From Bacillota bacterium (lineage in GTDB: Bacteria > Bacillota > Bacilli > Bacillales_B > DSM-18226): a stretch of 5,846 nt of DNA. The notes under the pieces were generated by a model that was given only the letters and a program-made list of their open reading frames with translations, searched no databases and was not told the origin of the DNA. Shown in pieces: positions 1-5,505 of this stretch. Position numbers and translations under genes: made by a program. Within the stretch, counting starts at the first letter, position 1. Every line of letters starts with the position of its first letter. The stretch spans positions 1 through 5,846 of the forward strand of contig JAKACS010000235.1 in the NCBI GenBank assembly GCA_021821235.1. Reading direction: 5' to 3'.

Positions 1-14
1 TAAACCCATAGTGA

Positions 15-866
15 TTAGATTTTTTTTACCTCTTGAAAATACTCCTCTAATGTCCATTGATGTTTAGAGATTATCGTTGCGGCTTTTACACCGACATAGC
101 GAAAGTGCCATGGTTCAAATTCATAATGGGTGATATTTTCTTTTCCTTTTGGATAGCGCAGGATGAAGCCAAATCGATAAGCATTTTCCGCGAGCCATTT
201 ACCTTCCACTGTGTTTGTAAAATCTTCCGTTAAATAAAAATTGGTTGATCTGCCGGCAATATCCATCGCCAGACCGGATTGGTGTTCACTTGTACCGGGA
301 ACTGCGACCGCCTGTTCCGCTTTTTGCTGTCCAACCTTTTTGACTTCTGCATCGAAAAGGATTTTTTGGCGGTTAAATGAGCGGTAACCGGACACGGCAA
401 AAAGCTCAATTCCTGCTTTTTTTGCTTCAGCAAACATGTTTTCAAGCGCTTTGGCAGCATCTTTTCTCATTAAACTTTGTTCCAATTTTTGATCGCCAAA
501 CGAGAAAGCCACATTGGGTCGAACAAGATCGAAAGGAACATATTGACCTGGTAGAGCGTAAGCTTTGTTAACTAAGACCAATGGATTTGTAGGATTTTGA
601 ATTTGATTTTTACCGTCTACTTGTTTGATAGCATTAAAATACATTGCTGGAAGAGCTAGTTCGTCTTGCGATGCATTTGTATCGGTTTTTTGAGGAGTTT
701 TTTCCACCGGATTCTTCGTCTTCCCATGATCTGTTTGAGTTGTTTTTTCGGTAGTTTCCGTTTGCTGCTTTGCTTGATTTTGTTTAAAAACACTTGCTTC
801 AAGATTGCTGCAGCCTGCAACGAAAACAATACTTCCGATCACAATCAATAGATTTTGTAATTTCAT
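15..866 (-). CDS. yodJ: D-alanyl-D-alanine carboxypeptidase lipoprotein, VanY/peptidase M15B family (YodJ-like)
   Basis: This 283-aa protein probably trims the terminal D-Ala from peptidoglycan stem peptides at the outer face of the membrane. The N-terminus is a lipoprotein signal: a short basic start, a hydrophobic stretch and the lipobox VAGC with Cys19 as lipidation site. A Thr/Lys/Gln-rich linker of about 50 residues follows (20-69), then the M15B domain (about 95-275). Family motifs visible are SGYRS (159-163), SxHxxGxAxD (S193-D202, with zinc ligands His195 and Asp202), and EPWH (Glu251 catalytic base, His254 third zinc ligand). All key residues are present, so it should be active. I chose ATG at 866 because AGGTG (873-877) lies 6 nt upstream. 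The frame can be opened 9 nt further at a GTG (873-875), but that codon is part of the ribosome binding site. An extended -10 promoter candidate lies at 904-912, so it is probably transcribed alone. The family call is firm; the symbol rests on synteny and similarity. Confidence 0.93.
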   Translation of the reverse strand: MKLQNLLIVIGSIVFVAGCSNLEASVFKQNQAKQQTETTEKTTQTDHGKTKNPVEKTPQKTDTNASQDELALPAMYFNAIKQVDGKNQIQNPTNPLVLVNKAYALPGQYVPFDLVRPNVAFSFGDQKLEQSLMRKDAAKALENMFAEAKKAGIELFAVSGYRSFNRQKILFDAEVKKVGQQKAEQAVAVPGTSEHQSGLAMDIAGRSTNFYLTEDFTNTVEGKWLAENAYRFGFILRYPKGKENITHYEFEPWHFRYVGVKAATIISKHQWTLEEYFQEVKKI

Positions 867-871
867 TTCTT

Positions 872-877
872 TCACCT
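872..877 (-). promoter_or_regulatory. Ribosome binding site deciding the yodJ start
   Basis: AGGTGA reads on the minus strand 5 nt before ATG 866. It contains the GTG (873-875) that would otherwise be taken as an upstream start, so it argues for the shorter protein with its compact lipoprotein signal. Confidence 0.7.
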
Positions 878-903
878 AGTTTCATTTCTTTACGCACTCT
901 CCT

Positions 904-912
904 ATTTTACCA
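904..912 (-). promoter_or_regulatory. Candidate extended -10 SigA promoter of yodJ
   Basis: The minus strand reads TGG-TAAAAT, that is a TGn extension plus a -10 hexamer with one mismatch to TATAAT. No good -35 hexamer is found at 16-18 nt, which is tolerated in extended -10 promoters. A start near 897 would give a leader of about 30 nt before the yodJ ATG. This is a motif call only. Confidence 0.4.
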
Positions 913-980
913 TCATACGATAGGAAAGCTAGCGAGAAAAATTTTGGATTTATCGCCTGGTGAACTTTTTGCTGCCAAAT

Positions 981-1009
981 AGAAAACCCTTCCCGTTTTT
1001 AGGAAGAGT
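981..1009 (-). terminator. Intrinsic terminator of deoD
   Basis: Read on the minus strand, ACTCTTCC and GGAAGGGT form an 8-bp stem (one G-U pair) around an 8-nt loop, and the transcript then runs into a U-rich tail ending UUUCU. It sits about 15 nt after the deoD stop. It separates deoD from yodJ, which agrees with a separate yodJ promoter candidate downstream. Confidence 0.7.
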
Positions 1010-1023
1010 CATTGTTGACGTAC

Positions 1024-1725
1024 TTATTTCACGATACTTTCCAGCGCGACCTCGATCATTTCATTAAAAGTTAACTGTCTTTCTTCTGCAGTAGTTTCTT
1101 CCCCTGTTAAAATATGATCACTCACCGTTAGAACCGAAAGCGCTTTGCGGCCAAATTTAGCCGCTAACGTGTACAGGGCAGCTGTCTCCATTTCCAATGC
1201 GAGTATTTGATACTGAGCCCATTTTTCCAATTGGGCATTGTCATTGTAAAACATATCTGCCGTAAAGACATTGCCTACCTTTAAGTGCAAGCCTTTTTCA
1301 GTGCCTGCGTCATATGCCTTCTTCAATAACTCGAAATCAGCTGTTGGGGCATAATCAATTCCATTGAAAGTCAAACGATTCATTTGAGAATCTGTCGATG
1401 CTGACATCGCTAAAATGACGTCACGAACCTTTACATCTTTCTGGATGGCGCCGCAAGTACCTACGCGGATAAGCGTTTGAACGTTATAACTTTGGATCAG
1501 TTCATTCACGTAAATGGAAATAGACGGAACACCCATCCCCGTCCCCTGCACGGATACTTTTTTCCCTTTGTAGGTTCCCGTGTAGCCGAACATATTCCGA
1601 ACTTCGTTGTAACATGTAGCATTGTCCAAAAATGTCTCGGCAATATATTTTGCACGAAGCGGATCACCAGGCAATAATACAATTTCGGCAATTTCATTTT
1701 CTTTTGCTGCAATATGTATACTCAT
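1024..1725 (-). CDS. deoD: Purine nucleoside phosphorylase, DeoD (hexameric) type
   Basis: This 233-aa cytosolic enzyme cleaves purine (deoxy)ribonucleosides with phosphate to give the free base and (deoxy)ribose 1-phosphate, in purine salvage and nucleoside catabolism. Its length fits the bacterial DeoD family (about 235 aa). The family fingerprint is intact: His4 (contributed across the dimer), [14 protein letters not shown] with Gly20 and Arg24 for phosphate, Arg43, RVGTCG with Arg87 and Thr90, LEMETAAL with Glu178/Met179/Glu180 for the ribose, and SDH with Asp203 plus Arg216 as the catalytic pair. Thr90 replaces the Ser of the E. coli enzyme, a conservative change. The ATG is preceded by AGGAGG (1731-1736) at 5 nt. 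A promoter candidate lies at 1772-1780 and a terminator at 981-1009, so it appears monocistronic. The neighbours have no evident role in nucleoside metabolism; the linkage looks like conserved Bacillus gene order. Confidence 0.98.
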   Translation of the reverse strand: MSIHIAAKENEIAEIVLLPGDPLRAKYIAETFLDNATCYNEVRNMFGYTGTYKGKKVSVQGTGMGVPSISIYVNELIQSYNVQTLIRVGTCGAIQKDVKVRDVILAMSASTDSQMNRLTFNGIDYAPTADFELLKKAYDAGTEKGLHLKVGNVFTADMFYNDNAQLEKWAQYQILALEMETAALYTLAAKFGRKALSVLTVSDHILTGEETTAEERQLTFNEMIEVALESIVK

Positions 1726-1771
1726 GTATTCCTCCTATTTGTAACGAAAGAAAAATTGGTTTTGCCCTTCC

Positions 1772-1780
1772 ACTATATCA
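1772..1780 (-). promoter_or_regulatory. Candidate extended -10 promoter of deoD
   Basis: The minus strand reads TGA-TATAGT: a TGn extension and a -10 hexamer with one mismatch. Seventeen nt upstream there is only a run of T as -35. Predicted transcription starts about 40 nt before the deoD ATG. The motif is partly buried in the palindrome at 1776-1788. Confidence 0.4.
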
Positions 1781-1788
1781 TAATGATA
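1776..1788. promoter_or_regulatory. 13-bp perfect palindrome overlapping the deoD promoter
   Basis: TATCAT-A-ATGATA is a perfect inverted repeat of two 6-bp arms with a single central base. It covers the upstream part of the putative deoD -10 region and its spacer, a typical place for a repressor operator. It is too short and AT-rich to be a terminator and does not match the Fur box. The factor is unknown, and chance in AT-rich DNA is possible. Confidence 0.3.
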
Positions 1789-1892
1789 GCAAAGAAAAAA
1801 CCTTATAATGGCCGCATATCTTTTCCTTGTTTTAGGGATGCTAGGTAAAGGTAAGTCGTTGTTCTATCTTTACGAAGAGGAGGAAGTAATCG

Positions 1893-2027
1893 ATGGGTAA
1901 AAAGCATCGAAACCGGATAAATTCTCCAAAGAAAAACAATCATATCCCTGCCGAACAGATCGTCGCAGAGCATGAGGCTCACGCAAAAGATGTGACTGCT
2001 ACCGGTGGGCGGAAAAACAACCATTAA
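1893..2027 (+). CDS. Small basic protein of unknown function (44 aa)
   Basis: A short plus-strand gene that I do not recognise by name. Its reality is supported by a very strong ribosome binding site (AGAGGAGG ending at 1883, 9 nt before the ATG) and a strong intrinsic terminator 12 nt after the stop. The protein has no membrane segment or signal peptide. Its N-terminal third is rich in Lys, Arg, His and Asn (starting MGKKHRNR), followed by a short helix-like stretch IPAEQIVAEHEAHAKD and a Gly/Lys/Asn/His tail. Such a composition could suit a nucleic-acid- or spore-associated protein, but no family motif supports either. Upstream, a TATAAT lies at 1804-1809 without a clear -35. A loose SigG-like pair (GCATA at 1814, GATGCTA at 1837) is also present. 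It is divergent from deoD and convergent with yozD. Confidence 0.65.
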   Translation: MGKKHRNRINSPKKNNHIPAEQIVAEHEAHAKDVTATGGRKNNH

Positions 2028-2039
2028 GTACATGAATAC

Positions 2040-2073
2040 AGCCCTGCCTAGTCTTTTCCGGCAGGGCTTGTTT
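2040..2073 (+). terminator. Strong intrinsic terminator of the 44-aa gene
   Basis: AGCCCTGCC (2040-2048) pairs perfectly with GGCAGGGCT (2060-2068), a 9-bp GC-rich stem with an 11-nt loop, followed by a short T-rich tail ending in TTGTTT. On the minus strand the hairpin is followed by a mixed sequence, so it should act mainly in the plus direction. It protects yozD from antisense read-through. Confidence 0.85.
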
Positions 2074-2099
2074 GCTCATAAAATAAAAAAACGTAAATG

Positions 2100-2273
2100 C
2101 TACTCTTCCTCTATTTCTTCATCGATAATGCTTTTTTCAACTAAGTATTCAAAGGTTATATCAGCGAGTTCCTCTAATTCCTCTTCTGAAGGAACGTACC
2201 CTCTTTTCACAAGCTCATGAAAGAAAAATTCTGCGATCTCCTCCGTATCAATAAATACTTCGATTTCTCTCAT
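2100..2273 (-). CDS. yozD: YozD-like small acidic protein (57 aa)
   Basis: This small minus-strand gene begins MREIEVFIDTEEIAEFFFHELVKRG in sense and ends in an acidic tail (IIDEEIEEE). Length, acidic composition and position between deoD and yodN match the YozD family of Bacillus (58 aa or so in B. subtilis, from memory). Its function is not known. The predicted fold is mostly helical: an N-terminal beta strand (3-8), a helix (11-24), a VPSEEELEELADITFEYLVEK helix, and the acidic C-terminus. There is no signal peptide or membrane segment. The ATG is preceded by AAGGGGG (2281-2287) at 7 nt. A SigE-like -10 lies just upstream, hinting at mother-cell expression during sporulation. A plus-strand frame across this region is its antisense shadow. 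No dedicated U-tract terminator is evident after the stop. Confidence 0.85.
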   Translation of the reverse strand: MREIEVFIDTEEIAEFFFHELVKRGYVPSEEELEELADITFEYLVEKSIIDEEIEEE

Positions 2274-2293
2274 TCGCGTCGCCCCCTTTTTAC

Positions 2294-2324
2294 AGAATGT
2301 ATGTTGTGTATGGCTTTTTCATGC
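2294..2324 (-). promoter_or_regulatory. Candidate SigE-type promoter of yozD
   Basis: The minus strand carries CATACATTCT (2294-2303), which matches the SigE -10 consensus CATACANTNT at every fixed position. At 14 nt upstream lies GCATGAA (2318-2324), a partial match to the KMATATT -35. Transcription would start close to 2289, leaving a very short leader before the AAGGGGG ribosome binding site. The -35 is weak, so this is tentative. Confidence 0.35.
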
Positions 2325-2423
2325 TAACCGTTTATTACAAAAAATTTTTTACTGGAAAAATGTCTAGAACAGCCCGGACAAGCATAGGATTTGATAGCAA
2401 ATGATTTCAGGAGGGAAGTCCAG

Positions 2424-2591
2424 ATGGCACAAATCCAAACAATGTTCAAAGCTTTTATCGCTGATGTAAATGACGAAAACGGCGTATTTCAACAATTCTC
2501 AGAGGGCACAACCCAATTTCTCTTTTTTCTTATAAAATGGGTTGGAATTCCTTTCTTCATCATTGTACTGATCGCGTTTATACAACTGTAA
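2424..2591 (+). CDS. Small single-pass membrane protein of unknown function (55 aa)
   Basis: A short plus-strand gene that I do not recognise. The start MAQIQTMFKAF is set by AGGAGGG (2409-2415) 8 nt upstream. The frame opens 33 nt earlier at 2391, but that extension would run through the ribosome binding site. Residues 1-30 are polar and mildly amphipathic (VNDENGVFQQFSEGTTQ). Residues 31-55 are strongly hydrophobic with one interrupting Lys (FLFFLIKWVGIPFF then IIVLIAFIQL), giving one C-terminal membrane helix and almost no tail beyond it. This resembles a small tail-anchored or regulatory membrane peptide, with the N-terminus probably in the cytoplasm; that is inference. The stop at 2589-2591 is one base from the convergent yodN stop, with no terminator between. 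No convincing SigA promoter was found in 2290-2400. Confidence 0.65.
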   Translation: MAQIQTMFKAFIADVNDENGVFQQFSEGTTQFLFFLIKWVGIPFFIIVLIAFIQL

Positions 2592-2592
2592 A

Positions 2593-3288
2593 TTACACAT
2601 GGCTTTTGCCGTCATTGTTAACCATTGTTTCCAATTTCCGTAAAATGACTTTCATTACATGATAATATTCCTGATCATGAAACATTTCATAAAGAATCCG
2701 ATAATCGTTATATATGTCGAGCAAATGATCAATCAGCTGTTTTTTCTCCATTTTACGGGCAATTTCTTCAGCTTCCGCTTTGCGCAGCATATTTTGCAGT
2801 TTCGGCAATTGGATTGCCTTTTGCTGTTTATTAATTAAGTAGAGCAGGCCTAATTTTTGAATAAATGTTTCAGCACTTTCTGCGTCGGCAACAAGGGTAA
2901 GCTCTTCTTCTCCCGCTTCCAGCCATTCTCCATCACTGATTCTCGATAACTCATAAATGACGTCTTCCCAGGCATCTTCTTTATAGCGCCATATTTCCGT
3001 ACGAAAACCAACAACTTTAAATAAATCTGATCCATACCCGCTGACTTGTACCAAGTCTCCGAAAAAATATTTATATTCAATATCAATTTGTTCCTGTTCC
3101 ATGATATTTCCCTCATATTCAGAGAGAAGTTGAAGTGCTGCTTCTACATATAGGCCTTCACTTTTATTCACTTCGTATACATATTTCTCATCAAGCCATT
3201 TGACATCTGTTATTTTCCCAACCGTCCCATACATCGTTATCACGACTGTATCACCGATTTTATATTTCGGCTTTTTCTTTTTTTCCAT
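2593..3288 (-). CDS. yodN: YodN-like protein of unknown function
   Basis: This 231-aa cytosolic protein is assigned to YodN by position between yozD and yozE and by approximate length; no biochemical role is known to me. The N-terminus is Lys-rich (MEKKKKPKYKIGD). It is followed by two segments that read like small SH3/KOW-type beta barrels: about 8-55 (KIGDTVVI...YGTVGKITDV) and 70-140 (FFGDLVQVSGYGSDLFKVVGFR...). Both begin with the GDxV pattern seen in such barrels. Residues 145-231 are predicted helical and charged (KAEAEEIARKMEKKQLIDHLL...). The frame opens upstream at a GTG (3363), but I chose ATG 3288 because GGAGG lies directly before it and a TATAAT box at 3334-3339 would start the transcript inside the longer frame. 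Its stop abuts the convergent 55-aa gene. It lies after the yozE terminator, so it should be a separate transcription unit. Confidence 0.78.
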   Translation of the reverse strand: MEKKKKPKYKIGDTVVITMYGTVGKITDVKWLDEKYVYEVNKSEGLYVEAALQLLSEYEGNIMEQEQIDIEYKYFFGDLVQVSGYGSDLFKVVGFRTEIWRYKEDAWEDVIYELSRISDGEWLEAGEEELTLVADAESAETFIQKLGLLYLINKQQKAIQLPKLQNMLRKAEAEEIARKMEKKQLIDHLLDIYNDYRILYEMFHDQEYYHVMKVILRKLETMVNNDGKSHV

Positions 3289-3333
3289 ATTCCTCCATCC
3301 CCTCAATGATGCGTCGTGAAAGTTAATTACCAT

Positions 3334-3339
3334 ATTATA
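3334..3339 (-). promoter_or_regulatory. -10 box of a candidate SigA promoter for yodN
   Basis: The minus strand has a perfect TATAAT placed so that transcription would begin near 3327, about 40 nt before ATG 3288. No recognisable -35 hexamer stands 16-18 nt upstream. Its position just after the operon terminator at 3370-3405 makes it a sensible promoter and argues against the upstream GTG start. Confidence 0.45.
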
Positions 3340-3369
3340 TGCATCGATTAAGGAGAAGCGCACGGGTTT

Positions 3370-3405
3370 TGAAAAAAGAAAAATCGCCGGGATAAACGGG
3401 CGATT
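3370..3405 (-). terminator. Intrinsic terminator of the kamA-yokU-yozE operon
   Basis: On the minus strand AATCGCC and GGCGATT form a 7-bp stem with a 10-nt loop, running directly into a T-rich tract (TTTTCTTTTTTC). It lies 12 nt after the yozE stop and closes the operon. Confidence 0.85.
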
Positions 3406-3417
3406 AAGTAAAATTCA

Positions 3418-3648
3418 TTAGAGCTTCATTTCGGACAATTGATAGAGCTGCCAAGCATCATCAAAAACAGTCATACTTTCCAGATAAAGGCCATTTAATT
3501 CTAAATACGAACTGATTTCATGATAATCTTCCGATGTTTTCGGAAAACTGTGATCTTCATATGCCTGATTGGCAAACCGGCTAATCGCATCTTTTGGTGC
3601 CGGATGCCGGTATTTCATTAAAAAATGATAAAAAGATTTGCTCATCAT
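3418..3648 (-). CDS. yozE: UPF0346 protein YozE
   Basis: This 76-aa cytosolic protein closely fits the YozE family (about 74 aa): SFYHFLMKYRHPAPKD near the N-terminus, then the family's most conserved block FANQAYEDHSFPKTSEDYHEISSYLE, and a helical C-terminus. The family is a small helical bundle of undetermined function, widespread in Bacillales; I infer no enzymatic role. Two ATG codons stand in tandem. The first (3648) is 7 nt after AAAGG (3656-3660) and is preferred; the second gives 75 aa. It follows yokU by 49 nt with no terminator in between and is followed by a strong terminator, so it is probably the last gene of the kamA operon. An internal promoter in the short gap cannot be excluded. 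Confidence 0.93.
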   Translation of the reverse strand: MMSKSFYHFLMKYRHPAPKDAISRFANQAYEDHSFPKTSEDYHEISSYLELNGLYLESMTVFDDAWQLYQLSEMKL

Positions 3649-3697
3649 TCATACGCCTTTCTTTTCTTGTACTATCTTACAGCTACTATAACTGTTC

Positions 3698-3979
3698 TTA
3701 GGTGAAAAAATCAAAATAATTTTTTTTCAATCTTCTTGGAATCTTCATTAATTCTTGGAAGGTAATGTTTTTTCCAAGCTGGTTTGTGTCAATTAACAGC
3801 AATTGATCTTCAATTTCTTTGATGATTTGTTCATCTAAAAAGTTCATTGAACAATTTGCACAAGAAATAACGGGGGCCTCTTTGATTTCAAGCGCTTTTG
3901 TTCCATCTGGTAATTCCCAAAAAACACTTTCAGCACTGATTGAAATATTTGTACTATCGCACCATACACACTTATCCAT
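3698..3979 (-). CDS. yokU: YokU family zinc-ribbon protein
   Basis: This 93-aa protein has two CxxC knuckles, Cys4/Cys7 (CVWC) and Cys40/Cys43 (CANC), spaced to bind one zinc ion as in YgiT-type zinc fingers, then a helical half (DEQIIKEIEDQLLLIDTNQL) and a conserved-looking end PRRLKKNYFDFF. The length equals what I recall for B. subtilis YokU. The role is unknown. The zinc-ribbon plus helix layout recalls MqsA-type antitoxin N-termini, but no HTH domain is visible. The open frame reaches back to 4051, but ATG 3979 is chosen because the zinc knuckle starts there and the extension lies wholly inside kamA. The gene overlaps the kamA stop by 8 nt, with AGGA about 11 nt upstream inside kamA, so translation is probably coupled to kamA. 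That makes a role connected with aminomutase expression or lysine breakdown possible. Confidence 0.88.
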   Translation of the reverse strand: MDKCVWCDSTNISISAESVFWELPDGTKALEIKEAPVISCANCSMNFLDEQIIKEIEDQLLLIDTNQLGKNITFQELMKIPRRLKKNYFDFFT

Positions 3980-5420
3980 TTTCTTGGGTATCCTTTTCAG
4001 TTGAATTGCCGACAGGAAGCTTAATGCCATTATTATTTTCCTTTTCAACAAGCGCTTTAAACTTTTTTTCTTTTAATTCATCGCGCTTTTCTCGCTTTTC
4101 TTTTAATGACTGGTGGGTTGGATCCTCTGCATATGATTTTCGCCGGTTCAGCCTTGCAAGTCCTTCTGGCACAAGATTGAAATGCTGATCATTCATTACC
4201 CCTGCAATTCCAGTTTGCGATCGTTTCTCATCCAAGTCTTCAAAAATTTCTTTAAAATATTCTTCCGCCCTGCCCGGAACATAATCCTGTGGTTCCGGAT
4301 AAGAGGTAATCACCCCTTCAAAATTGCGCAGAACTACTTTATCAGGGCTTTGTGAAATAAGGTAATTAGGCTGAAGAGCGATTTTTCCTCCCCCGCCTGG
4401 ACTATCCACCACGAATGTTGGTACAGCGTATCCTGAGGTATGTCCGCGCAAGCCTTCGATGATTTCCAATCCTTTGGATACAGGGGCACGAAAATGGCCA
4501 ATCCCTTCTGATAAATCGCACTGATAAATGTAATAGGGCCGAACGCGGATTTTGACAAGGTCGTGCATCAATTTTTTCATAATTGGTACACTGTCATTGA
4601 TCCCTGCTAAGATGACGGACTGATTCCCAACCGGTACACCGGCATTTGCCAGCATTTCGCAAGCTCGTTTCGATTCTTCTGTTATTTCAATGGAAGTATT
4701 AAAATGCGTGTTCAGCCAAATCGGATGATACTTTTTTAAACTATTGCAGAGATTTTCGGTGATTCGCTGCGGAAAAACAACTGGCGCTCTTGTGCCAATG
4801 CGAATAATTTCGACATGTTCAATTTCTCGTAAATTTTTTAAAATATATTCCAAAATTTGATCATTGATCAAAAGGCCATCGCCGCCCGAGATCAACACAT
4901 CCCTTACTTGCGGGGTTGCCCGAATATAGGCGATTGCATCATCGAGCTGTTTCTTTGGTACGCCCATGCCAATTTGCCCGGAAAAACGTCTTCTTGTACA
5001 GTAGCGGCAATACATCGAGCATTGATTGGTTACAAGGAAAAGTACCCGATCCGGATACCGATGTGTTAAGCCTGGAACTGGTGAATCTTCATCTTCATGA
5101 AGCGGATCTTCAAGATCATATTTCGTTCTGATTAGTTCTTTAGAAATAGGAACCGATTGCATGCGAATCGGGCAGCGCGGGTCGTCTGGATTCATTAAGG
5201 AAGCATAATAAGGGGTGATATTAAGCGGAATGGTTTTCGTCGAAATTCTCACCCCTTCCTCCTCTTCTGGCGTTAACTGAATTACCTTTTTTAAATCTTC
5301 CACTGTTCGGATTGTATTGGTTAATTGCCAAAGCCAATTATTCCACTGCTCATCTGTCACATCTTTCCATAGTTCAATCTCTTTCCAATGCCTCTTTGGT
5401 TTATATAAAGTTTGTTTCAT
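3972..5420 (-). CDS. kamA: L-lysine 2,3-aminomutase (radical SAM, PLP-dependent)
   Basis: This 482-aa enzyme interconverts L-alpha-lysine and L-beta-lysine, the first step of lysine fermentation or breakdown and the source of N-epsilon-acetyl-beta-lysine. The radical SAM motif CxxxCxxC is Cys134/138/141 for the [4Fe-4S] cluster, followed by RRRF and the SAM-binding GGDGL (179-183). The PLP lysine is Lys346 in PGGGGK, and the lysine-substrate aspartates are Asp302 and Asp339. All align with the clostridial enzyme (C125, D293, D330, K337, as I recall) at a constant offset of 9, so catalysis should be intact. A C-terminal extension of about 57 residues, rich in Lys and Glu (437-461), exceeds the clostridial length but fits Bacillus homologues. 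AAGGGG (5431-5436) precedes the ATG by 10 nt. A sigma-54 promoter lies 40 nt upstream. The stop overlaps yokU. Confidence 0.97.
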   Translation of the reverse strand: MKQTLYKPKRHWKEIELWKDVTDEQWNNWLWQLTNTIRTVEDLKKVIQLTPEEEEGVRISTKTIPLNITPYYASLMNPDDPRCPIRMQSVPISKELIRTKYDLEDPLHEDEDSPVPGLTHRYPDRVLFLVTNQCSMYCRYCTRRRFSGQIGMGVPKKQLDDAIAYIRATPQVRDVLISGGDGLLINDQILEYILKNLREIEHVEIIRIGTRAPVVFPQRITENLCNSLKKYHPIWLNTHFNTSIEITEESKRACEMLANAGVPVGNQSVILAGINDSVPIMKKLMHDLVKIRVRPYYIYQCDLSEGIGHFRAPVSKGLEIIEGLRGHTSGYAVPTFVVDSPGGGGKIALQPNYLISQSPDKVVLRNFEGVITSYPEPQDYVPGRAEEYFKEIFEDLDEKRSQTGIAGVMNDQHFNLVPEGLARLNRRKSYAEDPTHQSLKEKREKRDELKEKKFKALVEKENNNGIKLPVGNSTEKDTQENG

Positions 5421-5459
5421 TTAAAATCATCCCCTTCATGAAGTACTGCTTTTTATCTA

Positions 5460-5476
5460 TGCAAGTTTTGTGCCAA
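5460..5476 (-). promoter_or_regulatory. Sigma-54 (SigL) -24/-12 promoter of kamA
   Basis: The minus strand reads TTGGCAC-AAAAC-TTGCA, matching the consensus YTGGCAC-N5-TTGCW in full, with the invariant GG and GC exactly 10 nt apart. Transcription should start near 5449, about 29 nt before the kamA ATG. It stands between the terminator of an enhancer-binding protein gene and kamA, so the expected activator is encoded next door. Control of the kam locus by sigma-54 has been reported in Bacillus thuringiensis; the application here is inference from the motif and context. Confidence 0.9.
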
Positions 5477-5505
5477 CCCAAAAAAGGGAATGCAATTGAA
5501 AGAAC

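Noticed and set aside
867..875. GTG start giving yodJ three extra N-terminal residues
   Set aside because: The GTG is part of the AGGTGA ribosome binding site for the ATG at 866, which gives a normal lipoprotein signal.
1803..2033. Minus-strand 76-aa frame over the 44-aa gene
   Set aside because: It has no ribosome binding site, lies antisense to a gene with strong signals, and reads through the deoD upstream region without supporting features.
2040..2068. The same hairpin as terminator for yozD on the minus strand
   Set aside because: On that strand the stem is followed by a mixed sequence rather than a U-tract, so termination in that direction is doubtful.
2005..2220. Plus-strand 71-aa Ser-rich frame
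   Set aside because: It overlaps the terminator hairpin and is the antisense of yozD. The Ser runs come from acidic codons on the other strand, and there is no ribosome binding site.
3289..3363. Upstream GTG start of yodN (25 extra residues)
   Set aside because: A TATAAT box lies inside the extension, the added residues have no domain character, and GGAGG stands immediately before ATG 3288.
3980..4051. N-terminal extension of yokU
   Set aside because: It is entirely the kamA 3' end in another frame. The protein family begins at the CxxC knuckle.
4334..5131. Several other frames inside kamA on both strands
   Set aside because: They lie wholly inside a convincing lysine aminomutase coding sequence and lack ribosome binding sites.
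5401..5439. Short leader peptide frame (ATG at 5439 or 5430, ending TAA at 5401) overlapping the kamA start
   Set aside because: The ATG at 5430 directly abuts AAGGGG with no spacing and the one at 5439 has no ribosome binding site. The peptide has no lysine-rich attenuator character.
5453..5461. SigK-like -10 (CATAGATAA) overlapping the kamA -12 element
   Set aside because: One mismatch to CATANNNTA and no AC -35 at the right distance. Dual sigma-54/SigK control is reported for the B. thuringiensis kam locus, but this site is not convincing.
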